Assembly: GCF_028858725.1 (NCBI RefSeq)
Contig: NC_084765.1
Location: 11,487,501 to 11,551,500 of the forward strand
Direction of reading: 5' to 3'
From: Colius striatus
Lineage: Eukaryota > Chordata > Aves > Coliiformes > Coliidae
DNA length: 64,000 nt
A program made the translations under genes and the position numbers. Under the pieces are notes generated by a model, which saw nothing but the letters and a program-made list of their open reading frames with translations, did no database searches and had not been told where the DNA came from. Positions 1-12,215 of the stretch are shown in pieces (positions within the stretch are counted from its first letter, which is position 1; every line of letters starts with the position of its first letter).

Positions 1-391
1 CCGCTGGCGGGAGTGGAGTATCCCTTCCTTGTACCCACCTGCATTAGAAGCAATTTTAGATCAGCAGCTTCCCCAAGTCTCGAGGAAACATAGGAAGAAA
101 TATTCCTCTGGTAAAAAGCAAAGTCCAATAAGAAGCTGTGCTTGGGGCAAGGGCTTATGCAGCCACGGGGCTGAATTTTGGGTCATGCTATGGTCTGACA
201 TGGGTGTAGGCTGCTGGCTATATGCAGAGCATCACAGAAAGCCTGCCAAGGAAGCAGCTTTCCAGTAATGGGAATAGGTAAAAGGGGCAACTAAGACCAC
301 TCAAGTGTAAGTGCCTTCCACATGCTGTTTACTCCTTGCTGGAGCAGACCATCCATGTCTGTTTCATGTCAGAAGTGTTTTCAATGTGCAG

Positions 392-1184
392 GTTAAAAGA
401 GCATCTCAAAGCACTCCCTGGTGAAGAAGAGATGGTTTCCTTCCCATCCAAGGGGAAGGCAATTGGCCAGATTGAGTGCCTCGTCCTCACAGTGGGAGCA
501 GTTCCTGTGGAGTGTGCAGCCTTCGTCGTGGGTGAGTGGGTCTGTGCTCATCTGGTGTGGGCTGGGTTCTGCTGCTTCTCACCTCAGGGGAAAAACGTCC
601 AGGAACACATTAAAATGAAAATAGAAATACTGCTTTACTGCAGCAAAAGTCGCTGTTTGGCCCTTCAGATGGAGAGAGGGAGGATGCATTCAGCAGGGCT
701 GTGCTGGCGACACCGGGCATGTGATCTGCCATGGTGATGGAGCCACCGCTGTGTCTCCCCGCAGGCACCTGCCTGCCCTCCTTTAGTTGTGTTCTCCTCC
801 CAAGTAACTGAGGTCCTTCATCAACAGGGTTTTATTTAGCAGAGCAGCCATGAAGTCAGATGCTTTTTGACTGACAAAAAGCACGGGAGAATATTGTAAA
901 TGTATCAATCTGAATGTTCCTATTTTTCAGAAGACAGTGAGAAACCGTTCTCCTTTGGGCTGAAGACACTGAAATCTCTGAAGGTAGGGGTTTTACAGCA
1001 CGGCTTTTACCTATGCTGGGAGAGTTGGGACCGCTGTGAATTGCGGTTTTCCCTCTTATCTAAAGGCATTTCTTCTCTACAGTGTGTCATAAACATGGAG
1101 AAGCACCATCTCGTTCTGGGGAAGACGGACAGGGAAGAAATCCCGTTTGTGGGCAGCGGCAGCGCTGAGGCAGGCGAGCAGTAA
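392..1184 (+). CDS. NRIP3: NRIP3 last three coding exons, copy A (join 392-531, 931-983, 1083-1184)
   Basis: Encodes the C-terminal part of nuclear receptor-interacting protein 3, a small protein built around a DDI1/retropepsin-like aspartyl-protease fold. Exon 5 opens after TGTGCAG and reads LKEHLKALPGEEEM; it closes at GTGAGT (532). Exon 6 follows TATTTTTCAG (930) and reads DSEKPFSFGLKTLKSLK, closing at GTAGGG (984). Exon 7 follows CTCTACAG and reads CVINMEKHHLVLGKTDREEI, ending with TAA at 1182-1184. Phases (2, 1, 0) chain correctly. The exon carrying the catalytic DTG is not next to this copy in the window; if the duplication is tandem it lies to the left. The Lys codon at 963-965 is Gln in copy B and, as I recall, in human NRIP3. 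This copy has the full 3' UTR, so it may be the end of the expressed gene. Confidence 0.88.
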
Positions 1185-4100
1185 GTTGGCTGGGGAGGGT
1201 TGCTGCCTGTGTGCTGCCCAGCCGGCCGGCTGTGCCCCTGCATGGCCACGCAGTAGCCGCCACGACAGCTCACCAGCACTGCCAGAAATGGGTTTCATCA
1301 GCTTATTGAATTTGGAAATAAAGTCCCTGGCTTTTTCAGCAGCCTTTTTCAGCTTTTGCTGCCTTTTTAAACTTTTTTTCCCCAATAAACTCTGTGTAGC
1401 AAAAGGGGTATCTGAAAAGACATGAGCAGCCAAGTACCTTGGGAAATGTACTTTGTGGAGGTCATTAGGAAGACTCCTTGTGTGCTGCTTTGGGAGTGTT
1501 CCCAAACAAACCTTTTTCTGGAAAATATTTATGAAACAAGGTGAATAAACCCACATAAATGTTTTGCGAAGTGCAGGAGAGAGAGATCCTGCATGGAGAT
1601 AACGATGTTGCCACTTCTTCCCGCATTGCCCCAGCTGCCCTGCCAGCTGCTCCTTATGTCCTGGATTTTTCCAGCCTTATGTCCCTGTAGGAAGAGAAAA
1701 CTGTGCTGTCCATTCAGGTACCACCTAAATGTGTGTAGGTTGTGATGGCTGGCTCTGCAGTCAAGCAGGCAGCAAGCAAGGCAATCCCCCTCCTTCCAGA
1801 CACTGCACAGGGCTCCTCCTGGCTGAGCACTGTGAAAGAGAGACATACCACCAGCTCCTGCCTCTGAGAGCAGGTACTGGGTGCCTGAGAGGGGAATTTG
1901 TACTTACATGCCTCTCTGGCTTAGCAGGCAGCTCTTGTGGTTGCTCAGCGATGCATGCTTCAGTCACAGCCATCAATAAACCTTTGCTCACTGCATAAGA
2001 AAGTGCCTTTGTTGAATTATGTAGGGTAGCACCTTCTTTAACTACCCAACACGACCAGATATAGTCATTTTGCAAGTCCTACAACCCCCATGCAGCTTGA
2101 GCCTGCTATGCTAGGCACTACTGTGCTTTAGGAGCTCGGGCAGGAGCTGGGAAGGGGCAAACCTTCCTCAGCCCAGCTCATTATATTTATGCTCCTTGTG
2201 GAGTACACAAGGGATATACAGAATCAGGATGTGCACCCTGCCATGTGCCCAGGACAGCCACTGGCCTCGGGTGCTGCCAGCATGGGAGCCCGAGGGGCAC
2301 ACGCTGCAGTGCTAAACCACAGGATGTTTTCCCTGTCTCCTCTGAAACAGGGCTGTGAGATGCGTAGTGTAGTTCCATCACCACTGCAGTGATGAAGCAT
2401 TTCTCGGTACTGCATTCAAGGCCAAATTATGCTGCCTTTTTTTTTTTTTATCTCATGAAAAATGCCTGTTTTATTGAATGTCCTTTCCTTCCTGTTTTTC
2501 AGCAGTTTGGAGGCATAAAGAGAAATTGAAACACCGGCCCCACAACATGAGCTTGACATCAAAGAAATCCTGTGCAGCTGTTCCAGATGGACAGCAGCGT
2601 GCTGCTTTGAAAACGTTTATACTAGGCTACAGCTTGAGTAGAGCTAAATGAAATCCTGTTCAGTAGCCAGTAATTTAGAAATCTTGTCATGTTTATCTAT
2701 GGGTTTTGAGAAACAAATGTGTGCTTATTTTTTGGACTTTTATATATAGTGTCCTGTTTATCACAAACAGTTGGGAAAACCTTATGAATTTCTTCTGATG
2801 AGAAAAATACTTTTTTATAGTGGCCTCATATGAGTAATTGTATCTAGCTGTGATTAGAGGCTATCAGAATGAAATTTTTATTAACGATTTTTCCAGGGGC
2901 TAAGTATTTATATTCACTTAATTGATATTGCCACATTGAAATGGCCATTACCAGGAAGTCATTCAGAATAAAATCACAATGCTAATACTACCTAGGAATT
3001 ACAGCCCATCCTGTTAGCATAGTATTGTTGCCATGTAATTACGGGTGCAACTATCAGCTTGATGAGAAAGAGTAATTACTGAATTATTAATGGATTATAG
3101 GCTTCTCTGCAGTGTCATGGCAGCACGAAAACAGGGTTTGAGAGGGCTCCTGGGGTGATCTCCTGCAGCCCTCGGTTCGCTGTGAGGTTGGTGCTGCACA
3201 AGGGCAGCCCATCGTGGTGCCCTGGGCTCTGGGCAGGTGCTTGGCCAGCCTTGCCACATGCAGCCTGAAGCACCATCTGCACCCGGGTAAGCACTGGTGC
3301 AGGCCATTCACTCCAGCAGGGCTTCAGTGTGGCTGCCAGAGATGCCATATTTTTAATATCTATCTACAGATTGCCTGGGAACTTAAGTACAACACTAACC
3401 TTGATCACCCTCAGGGCAAGTGGGAGTTTTCGCCAGGACAAACACTTTACTGGGTTCCTGTCCTGTCACAGCAGGGCTCACGTGCTGGTCACTTGCAGAT
3501 CAGAACAAACATATAGTATTGCTTCAGGGAGCCTGGCCTTGTACCAAATCAGCTTTCTAGATTTTTAAAAGCTAATGGGAATCAATACTGTCATCTGCTG
3601 AAGAGGCATCTTTAACATTCATAATGGTAACCCGATGTTTGTGCATCTGCCTCTGGGCAGTCAGTGAGGGCCAGTGCTGCAGGAGCAGGGGCTGCTCTGG
3701 CATCCCCCACTTAGCCAAAGCCCCGTGGCCCCAGGCAGGCACTGGCTTGACCAGGCTGTGAAGTCCCCTAAAAGATAAAAGCCACTGTTCATGTGCTTAA
3801 GCCTCCCTGCAGACATCAATGCCCAGCTCACCCAGGCATTCTGTGGTGTGTAGCATCAGCTGCAAGCAACATCATCACTGGCATTTCCCCTTGAGAAATA
3901 TCTCAACATTCCTGGGTAAGGACCAGTAACTCTTTTCACCTCCTGGCCATTGGGCTCAGGTCCTGCAAGCCAGGCTCCTGCCAGCTTTAGCCAGTCTCTG
4001 CACAGTAACAATCTCATGCTTGCCATGGTGTCTAAGCTGGAGCTTTGTCTCTTGCAGTGGGTTTGAACCTCTTTTCAATATTGGGTATGACTATCAAAAT

Positions 4101-4395
4101 TAAACTGTCTGTATTTTGAGCTATTTTCTATTTTGCTGATAAGTTTCAGTGCTTTCTCTACATACAGTATTTTATATAACACAGCTATATATATTATATA
4201 TATATTTACAGGGTTGGGCTGGCCCGGGCAGTCCCACCCTTGTGCTGTAGAAATATTTCACTAAATATGAAATATATTTGATTATTTTATATGCTATGAG
4301 TTTGGTATTTTGGTACTTCTTTCTTTCTGTGCTTTATTATTGTGCTAAATGTTAAATTAAATCTAAATAAAGTTATATTATTATTGCTGTTTATT
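1185..4395 (+). other. NRIP3: Probable NRIP3 3' UTR (copy A only)
   Basis: This stretch follows the stop codon without a recognisable coding exon. It carries several AATAAA hexamers: 1384-1389, 1544-1549, 1975-1980 and 4366-4371. The sequence becomes AT-rich from about 4090, with a TATATA run at 4186-4205, before the last hexamer, as is common near the end of long avian 3' UTRs. The block from 2820 to 3080 has many TAATTA-type sites and may be conserved non-coding DNA. Whether the whole stretch is in one terminal exon cannot be proved without transcripts. Confidence 0.5.
4366..4371 (+). terminator. NRIP3: Candidate distal polyadenylation signal of NRIP3 copy A
   Basis: An AATAAA hexamer sits in TCTAAATAAAGTTATA at the end of an AT-rich stretch and is followed by T/GT-rich sequence (TTATTATTGCTGTTTATTTGC), which fits a downstream element. 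Earlier AATAAA copies at 1384, 1544 and 1975 could give shorter transcripts. All four lie inside the 5,110 bp missing from copy B. Confidence 0.45.
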
Positions 4396-6574
4396 TGCTT
4401 GTACCCTGGATATGCTTGTTATTTGTTTCCAGTGCACATCTCTGCTGAGGAGTTAATTTCTCTCTTTACCCTGGTAGGGTCTCCACAGTGCTTTCATGCC
4501 CACATGTGCTTCCCACAGAAGGGGAAGTGCTGTCAGACGGTGCAGAGAGCAAGCAGGCTGAATAGCACCTGGCACTTGAGGTAAAGTGTGAGCATTTGAG
4601 ATCCCAGTCTTTTCTTGCCATACACCTCCCTCCCAAAGGAGGTGTGAGATCCCGCTTGTGCTGTTCTGGGTTTTATCATTTGGAAGGCTGTATGTTTCTA
4701 CCATGTTTTGTGAGCTCGCTGAGGCAACACCCACCAGTGTAGGGGCATCTGAAGGTGTCTCTGTAGACATGAAGAAGCTAGGAAATAAAGTGGTCAGAGC
4801 AGGTCAGGCATTCATGCAACAGCTATGTGACTACAAGCAGAAGATAAGCAGCTTCAGGTCAAAGTCTTCCCCAATGCTTTGTCTGTGGATTTAAGGGCTT
4901 GCTGTCTCTGCCCAAGTAGGCTTTACACCACTTCAGCTGGAGTTGATCTACTGATGAGAACTTATCCTTTTACCCACTCAAAGACTCACAGCAAAACCCT
5001 TTGGTGGATCAGTACTCCAAGCTGGGTAAAAGTGTGTCTTCAGTGCTGGGCTGCCTTCCTCAGCACAGAAAGAAGCCAGACTCCAGCTATAAAGTGTAGA
5101 AACAAAAAATGAGGATAAATGCACAGGCAAAAATAAGTTCTTGTGCTTCCTGGAGCTGCTACAGGTTTCTAGACTTACTCAGACTATTTCTAACGCTAGA
5201 CAGCAGAGTCCTAGCACATGCAAATGAAAAATCAATGGGCAAAATATCACCCCTTCAGCATAGAGCAGGGCTAGCCCTGGTGCTGGTGGCCTTTCAGAGT
5301 TGGCTTCTGCAAGCAAGATGCTCTCTAAGACAGGACAGCTGCTATAGGAGAGTTCACACGGGTCATACACTAGACTTCTGTACACAAGCACTTGCATGGC
5401 CACAGAGGTAAATGGTAGAGTGGCTGAGCATTGCAGACCGGCTCAGCAAGCCCTGGCTGATTTCTCTTGCTTATCTCTAGCACGGATGTGTGCCTGTGCA
5501 CCTTTGTCAACCTCTCACTGATGTGGGTTTGCAGGAAGCTCAGTCATGGCCCTGCAACCAGGGGACCAGATGTATTTTGGCATGTGCCTGAGGGCAAGAT
5601 GGCAATGCTTGTCTGGGATTAGAGAATTTAGGAGACAAAAAGGCAGTTGCCAGCAGATGTCATGAGAAGCCTCTGGGGTGGTGGGGAGTTTTGTTAAATG
5701 ATTTATGCCCCAGCTGGTGAATGATGTCGTGCTGCAAATGAACATTTTGCAGCTGACGACAAGAACAACCCATTGCCCAAAGTGAGCCAGTTGCTCCTTG
5801 GCCCAAGGACTCCCCACCACTACTGCTTTTGCTCAGGTAGTCAGTGAGACACCTTCAACCCCTCCAATGTCTTGTCTTCTTTTTTGTCATGCCTAAAGTG
5901 GAGGTGAAGCGTGCAAAGAGGAAGATGTCAGAACATACAGGATCTTGATGCTTGGGCTCCTGCAGTTAAGATGGCTGTGATAGTGGATAGTGATTAAGAC
6001 ATCAAAGCCTGCTACAGACTTTAGAGATCTGGACAGTTGGTGGGGAACAGCTGCCAGGCTCCCAACTTACGCCTATCTTTCACTGTAAGTGATGCCACGG
6101 AGGCCACAAAGGCAGCATCCAGGGGCTGCGGAATGGGGCTCTCCCCATGACCACTTGACCTCCTCTCCACATCAGTCAAAGCAGCTATAGAGCTGACCAG
6201 GCAGTTTAACTCTTTCTGGGCTGAGTGCTCTGCAGCAGCACTTGCAGCTTATCCAAGTGGAAAGTTAAAAGGATATTGCCAGGATTAGCCCTACAGCAAC
6301 ATTATTCACATGCATTTTGTATCCTGCTAAGATCGACCATTTTTTCATTGCCTCTGCAGAAGCAGCTGATCAGGTGAGACCCACTGGGGCATCTCTCCAC
6401 AGTCAACTGCAGCATAATCTGTTATCTAAGAGTTCTCCAGGGAGGTCCTTTTTATGGGCTTTTCTACTACTGTTTTGCTGATGATAATGTGATGCTCAAC
6501 ATGTTGTGAAAACAAATGTGAATCGTATGTCTCAGAAGCAAATAACTAGATGACTGATTTCACTATAAACATAC
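4396..6574. other. Non-coding stretch, downstream part of duplication copy A
   Basis: I see no coding exon, RNA gene or recognisable transposon. Open frames are short and lack splice context. The final 264 bases (6311-6574) recur at 16974-17237; the rest has no second copy in the window. Confidence 0.5.
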
Positions 6575-9500
6575 GATACTCTTCATCACAGCCAGGGGCT
6601 GGAGAGCATTTCTAAATACTAATGTGCACTGATGTTTGGAGCCTTCTCTGATGGGAAATGATACTTAAATGTAACATCAAAAGTTCTGATGTATGGAGCA
6701 AAATCTAGAAAACACATCCTACCGAGGAAAGCTGCTTTACTTTTTTTTGTGTCCAGTTCTTGCACCTTATAACATAAAATATTTGCTTTATTTTCCCCCA
6801 GTGCTTAATACAGGTTCATTGAAAAAGGTGAATCTTTGATATTTTATTAGAGTGGTTTTGTTCTCTCACAGCTTTCCTTCTCAGCTGGTTTAGGCTTGAC
6901 TCTCCCTGGCTGAGACAAGGGACATGAGTTGGCTGTTCTTTGTGGTGCACCGGGAGGGGAATTTTTTTACATCCCCAATGTTTTGCAGTTGTAGGGAGTG
7001 AAGCTTCTGACCAGAGGAAGGCTCAGAGGGGCTTTCCGGGTCACTGTTGAATGACATCTCTGTCAGGGAGCTACAAAGCGCCTTTCAGAGTGTGATGGCG
7101 GTGTTATTGCTATTACCTGCAGATTTTATATGCCAGGGATGGAGTGAGATCCGAGCAGGTATGGGCCTCCCCACTGCAAAACCACCTAGTCCCCATGCCA
7201 CAGTGGGGAGTGATGAGACAGTGGGCACATATGACCAGGTCTTGCCTTGCAAGTCTCCAAAGCAACAGCACTGGCACCTGCTCAGGCCTCTTCTCACAAC
7301 CCTGGAGGAGATGCTGTGAATTTCAGAGCCCTCCCAGCACGAGGCTGGGACAGCACTGAGCATCACTTCAAGAGGACTCTAAATCTCTCCCAAGGGCCGT
7401 GGCTGCATGCACGTCACAAGAGTAGACCCCAGGAGGAGTGGTAGGTTTTCTCCAGTCTCAGAGATGCACACACCAGATCCTCCTAAATACAAGATTCTAC
7501 CTTGGCATGGCCTCAAACTGGGGCATCCAGGTCCAGAGGGGTTGAGCTGTGCAGTTAGAAGGCCCAGGACATCAGGGGTCTTTGCCCAGAGCATGTACAT
7601 GCTTTTCTTGTGAATTACTGCACACCTCCTAACAAAGGAGCTTGTTTTTGTGTCTGCTGTGACAGCTGTGGTGATGTGAGTGGAAGGGCTTTTGACATGA
7701 CTGGCATTATTAATGCAGGGTTTCCCACGAGGTTTCCAAGCAGCCTTGTCAAGAGAAAACAAGAGGTGACAGCCTCCCAGAGATAGGGACAGGTGGTGAG
7801 GACAGACCCTGTCTGTCAGGATGACAACTGGCAGCCACCACTCTGGTTTTGGGGAGAAATCTCTTTCCTTTTGGCTGCGATGGAGAGGGGGCTGAGCACA
7901 GCGAGGCGGCAGGAGGTCACCACGGTGGATGTGCTGGTGTCACTCAGCTGCTGTGCTGTTACTCAGCCCTGAAGCATCTTTCCTGGTGATGTCCCATATA
8001 GGCAGGTTTGAAAAATACGTGTTGTAATTATCTATGTTAAGCCCTTGATACTTTTCACTGCATTATTCTGGGTTGAAATGAACTCTTCCCACTCCTTCCT
8101 TGCTTTATGTATCTCACTTTACCTAGTACAAGACCAAGCCACAGTATATATTGGGTTTGAAAAACGCAGGGCTGGATACACTGAGCAGAAACAGTTTCAT
8201 TGTGATGCCTGATCATTAGCCTCTTCCCCAAAGCCCGAGAAACTGGCATGAGATGGTCATTAGCTGGGATCTGGGCTTCCCAACATCATAACCATGCCTC
8301 CCTGGCTGGCTTGGGCAATCTGACACTTTGCCCTTGCCCTGAGAGATGCTGGGCTGGTTTGGCAGGGCTTTGCCTGAAACAACCCCACATGGCTTTACAA
8401 ACTGTGAAACAAAGTTATAAATAGTAACAAACAACAACAACAACAAAAGCTTTTTCTTCTCCCAAAATACCCCTTGAGCCGCCCCTGGGTGTTTGAGTCC
8501 CCAGTGCAGTACTGGGTGCCCCCACAATTCCATCTCCTGCTCTTGTACCTGGTGCAATGTTGCAGTTAACTGCAATGCTTTCAGGTTTCCCCTCTTCTCA
8601 CTGTGCATTCCACACAGTTTGTTATGTCTTAGTTAAAATGCAAAGAACTTTGATGTTATGTGCACTGTCTTGGTCAGAGATCTGGCCGCTGCCTGGGTAC
8701 CCAGGGGTGCAGGGGAGCATGGGCCATCTTGTGTCCCACCTCATCCCCTGTGAGAAGGGCTGACAGCAGGTGAGCACAGCTGCTGGTAGAAGAGGTAAAT
8801 TTGGATGAAGGATGGGAAGAAGAGAGAGAAATTGGTGATTTTTTGGGACAAGATCTATTAGTGTGTTAAAACTCCTTCTTTCCACTGCCTAGGTACAGAT
8901 GAGAGAACAAACCTCCTGGGTTTAGAGAGGGGAAGAGCTGGCATCTTCCCTGACCATCTCCACCTGAGTGAAACTGCTGTTGGCAGGTCTTGTTATCCCT
9001 GGATCTAGAAGCCAAAATAGTAGGAAACCTGCCAGAGAGATGGACACTTGCAAGCTGCAGTGATGTGCTTGTTTATCAATTGGGAAGGAGAAGGTCTGGA
9101 CAGGATTTTTTGTGATTCTGTCAGACAATGGTAGATAGGCTTAGCCTATTTTACCACACCTTTTAGGTTTCTACTATGACTTTTTTAGGGGATTATAGGT
9201 TTTTGCAAAGTCTCGGGGATGGAAAAAGAGGAATCTTATGAAAAATCCTGGTTTGTATTTACATTGTGCTGAACTATCCTAGGAAATAGCTGTTTTCTTT
9301 TTTGCACTTAAACAATGGTATGTGACATCCTTTTAAAACTTTTTAAACTAAAACTTTCAAGAGCTTTGTGTGATGCATATAAAGACAGTACCAGATAGTC
9401 TGAGTTTCGTCTGCACTGGAGGGAGAACATGACTGCCTTCTCCATTGCTGTCAAGAGGAAGTTTTCCTCCCTCTCTCCCAGACATGGTTTGCTTGCAGTT

Positions 9501-12215
9501 TTCCAGCAAAATATGCATTTTCAAATGTCCCCTGGCACATTATCTGTTTATCAAATACGTATCCATCACTTGAGTCATCTGCGTGACTAACATCCCTCAC
9601 TCTGTTGCACACAAGAGTCAAGGGAAACACAAGTTAAAGCAAACTAATTAATAGCCTGAGACAGGATGGTGCTACAGGGAACCTTTTTAGCCCCCTCTTG
9701 CTGAGTTATTTCTGTATTGGAGCGCAACATAAGCAACATTTGTCCCCCTGAAGGCAGGATTCACTGCAGCATTCAGAGCGAGCATCAACAAGAGACAGTC
9801 CCAGTTGTGGTGGTAACTTGTGTTTGCTGAGTACCAGATTTTTTTCCTTTTGGTGACGGATCCCACATAGGATTCATAAAACCAGAGGCCTGAGATAACC
9901 CACATATGCAGTTGGCAAATGATTCTTAGGAGAAATTGTAGTAAAAAAAAAATGAGGTTTAACTCAAGGGTGGGTGACAGTTAAAATAGTGATGATGACT
10001 GTGCTGGTGACTCCAGCCTGTTCTGTCAAAGGTATCTGGCAACGTGATTGAGCACAGGCAGATCAGAATAGCACACAGACTGTCCTGGAAGTTGCCTTTT
10101 GGAAGTTTCTCTTGGTCCCAGCTAAGTGGGGCTGGCTGCGAGGAGGTCACTGCAGTGGGACAGGTTGTCTTTTGGCCTGCCAGGAACTTCACTCATCTGC
10201 TTCTCCGGTCCCCTAGTCCCTATTTGGTTTTTTTTATGGTTTGAAGAATTAGGTCTCCAAATGTATGTCTGAGTTGCAGACAAACATGAAAGGTAAGAAG
10301 GATATGGCATTCACTGTCAGCAAACCCTGGCGCTTACTTTTGCTCAAGTGAGGAGCCTTGGAGGTGATGACAGTGCTGACTGTGCACCCCCAGCTTCTGC
10401 CTCCTGTAAGGGAGCCTTTGCTTCCAGACTGATTTGATCCTCAGCATAAAGTCCATTTATAGCGAAGTCAGGCTGCTTTTAACCTAGTTAAGTGATACTG
10501 GTTTCTGCTGTTTGGTCTCACTGCAAAGGAGATGGTCACCAGAGCAGTGCTGGAGCTTCACTAGTGTTTGTGCATGGAGGAGACAGCACAACATCAGGTC
10601 TGATTTCTCCCTCTTGCTCGGAGCGTTATTGCCTTTACACAGGACATTGTCTCTGGTGTGCTGGTCAGACACAGCAGCTGCAACCAAAACCAGCCATGAA
10701 GTTCAATTTCCTTTCAAGTGGCAGGTTGTAGGCAGAAGTACGAACAGTGAAAAGTGGGGAGAAAAGATGATGTGTCCTGATGACCACTGGTGTTGGCTGC
10801 ATCTGTCCTGTCTCAGCAGCCAGGTCCAGTTTAACTGCCCGTGTTATGCTTACAGCAGGATTTGAAGCACTAACGTGGTTGCAGCTATTTTAGGGTGATG
10901 CCAGGTTGCATTAGCCTTTTGTAAATGCTATTATTTAACATGCTGCACAGATTAAAGATGAGGTGTTGTGCATGAGGGTGTGCACGGGTCAGCTCGAGGA
11001 ACCACGGCCTGAGGTTTTCAATGCTAACCTCATCCCATTGAAATTCCCTCAGGATGAGGAAGCTAGCTGGTTTAGATATCTCTGCAGACACACAGACATA
11101 TTTAATATGAATGCAAATATGCAGGAATAAGCTAGGAAGAAGGTCTCACTGTAGGCAAATTAAAATCAGAAGGAAAGGGCAGTAATGGGGGGGTGAATTA
11201 GCCAGGCAGATAATCAAGCAGAGTCATTTCACCTCCAGCAGAGTATGTGCATCCATCTCTGATGAACATTAAACTCCAAAAAGCTTTTGGGAAGCAGTTG
11301 GAGGAAATTTTGAGAAACAGCATGCTTCTTGCAGAGCAAATGGAAATGGCAGGGAGAGTGAGAAGCTGCTCTACAAAGTACTGAGGTCCCCAGGAGAATA
11401 CCTACCTACCTCAGATGATCTTACCTCTTCCCCTCCTCTCTTTTGCCTCCTGCATCATGGCATCCAGGACTGGTCCCATTTACTCAGCCTTAGCAGCTAA
11501 ATGCAAATTTGGAGGGAAGAGAGTCGCAGGGTGATTTTAGACCAAAAGGCCAGACTAGCTACATCTGTAGCTCTCTTCTTGCAGTTGTGCCTCCTTCACT
11601 TGCACCTGTAAGAGTGAACACACAGACACCAAAATCAGCTTCTTAAATTCTGGGACGATTCACAAAAAATAAGGTCACCACAGATGGAGGTATTTCCTCT
11701 GCCAGCGATGAAAGCATCTGTGTTCATTCACTAAGTCCATACACCTTTTTCATACTTAGGTGGTGCATGTAATTTTTAGCTCTTAGCTTTTCTCATCACT
11801 GCAGAATTCCCTGATAACCTCATCAACAGATGAAGGCAATTACAGCTGAAATACCAGCTTGGGTAAGCCTGACTTGTTTTGATTCCTACATGAAATCAAA
11901 TCTTCAACTTGAGTTTGGAAAAGGAAAGGCATCTCTGCAAATTCTGGTTAATAATTTAAGAGTGTTACTCCCTTGCTAATTCAAAGTAGCTCTCTTTAGT
12001 CAAAGCCAGGTAAGCCAGAGCTGGCAGGAGAGTTCACAGATGTAGGCTAGGAAAAGTACATGTTATCTGGGAATCAGGGAGAGTGAGACTTTAGGGTGTT
12101 CTTCCTCTGAGATTAGTGCTGGCCCATGGGCACCACAAGCAGACTGGTGGTGCAGGTCATTTCGTGGCTTTCCTCTGACTTCACTCTGCTCTTCTGTGTG
12201 TGTTCTTTCTTAAAG
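6575..12215. other. NRIP3: Non-coding stretch upstream of NRIP3 exon 3 (intron, or start of duplicated unit)
   Basis: No coding exon of NRIP3 exon 1/2 type (human start MFYSGLL, or the MKQAVQFIHKD segment) is visible here, so those exons should lie left of the window. A small ACA/CAA microsatellite occurs at 8426-8448. If the duplication is tandem, this is the beginning of the second unit and belongs to the intron before exon 3. No transposon tail recognised. Confidence 0.5.
8426..8448 (+). repeat. CAA microsatellite
   Basis: About seven CAA/ACAA units in a row, in otherwise unique sequence. Confidence 0.8.

Larger units (their letters stand above)
1..6574 (+). repeat. Large direct duplication, copy A (left part cut by window edge)
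   Basis: Bases 1-1203 match 15774-16976 at a fixed offset of 15,773, and bases 6311-6574 match 16974-17237 at an offset of 10,663. I found six substitutions by eye over about 1.46 kb (693 G/A, 719 A/T, 963 A/C, 6334 C/T, 6463 T/G, 6537 A/T; the second base is copy B), about 0.4%. The block 1204-6313 is present only here. Homology stops abruptly after 6574, where this copy runs on into unrelated sequence; that point is the likely duplication junction. Homology probably continues to the left of the window. It may be a real tandem duplication or an unmerged haplotype. Confidence 0.95.

Noticed and set aside
1007-1556. Minus-strand frames of 90 and 159 codons over NRIP3 exon 7
   Set aside because: They are shadows of the plus-strand exon and its 3' UTR. 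The plus-strand reading has protein similarity and correct splice sites.
1204-6313. The extra 5.1 kb in copy A as a mobile-element insertion
   Set aside because: There are no terminal repeats, target-site duplication, poly(A) tail or transposon coding, only a 3-bp microhomology, and the block includes apparent NRIP3 3' UTR. Deletion in copy B explains it better.
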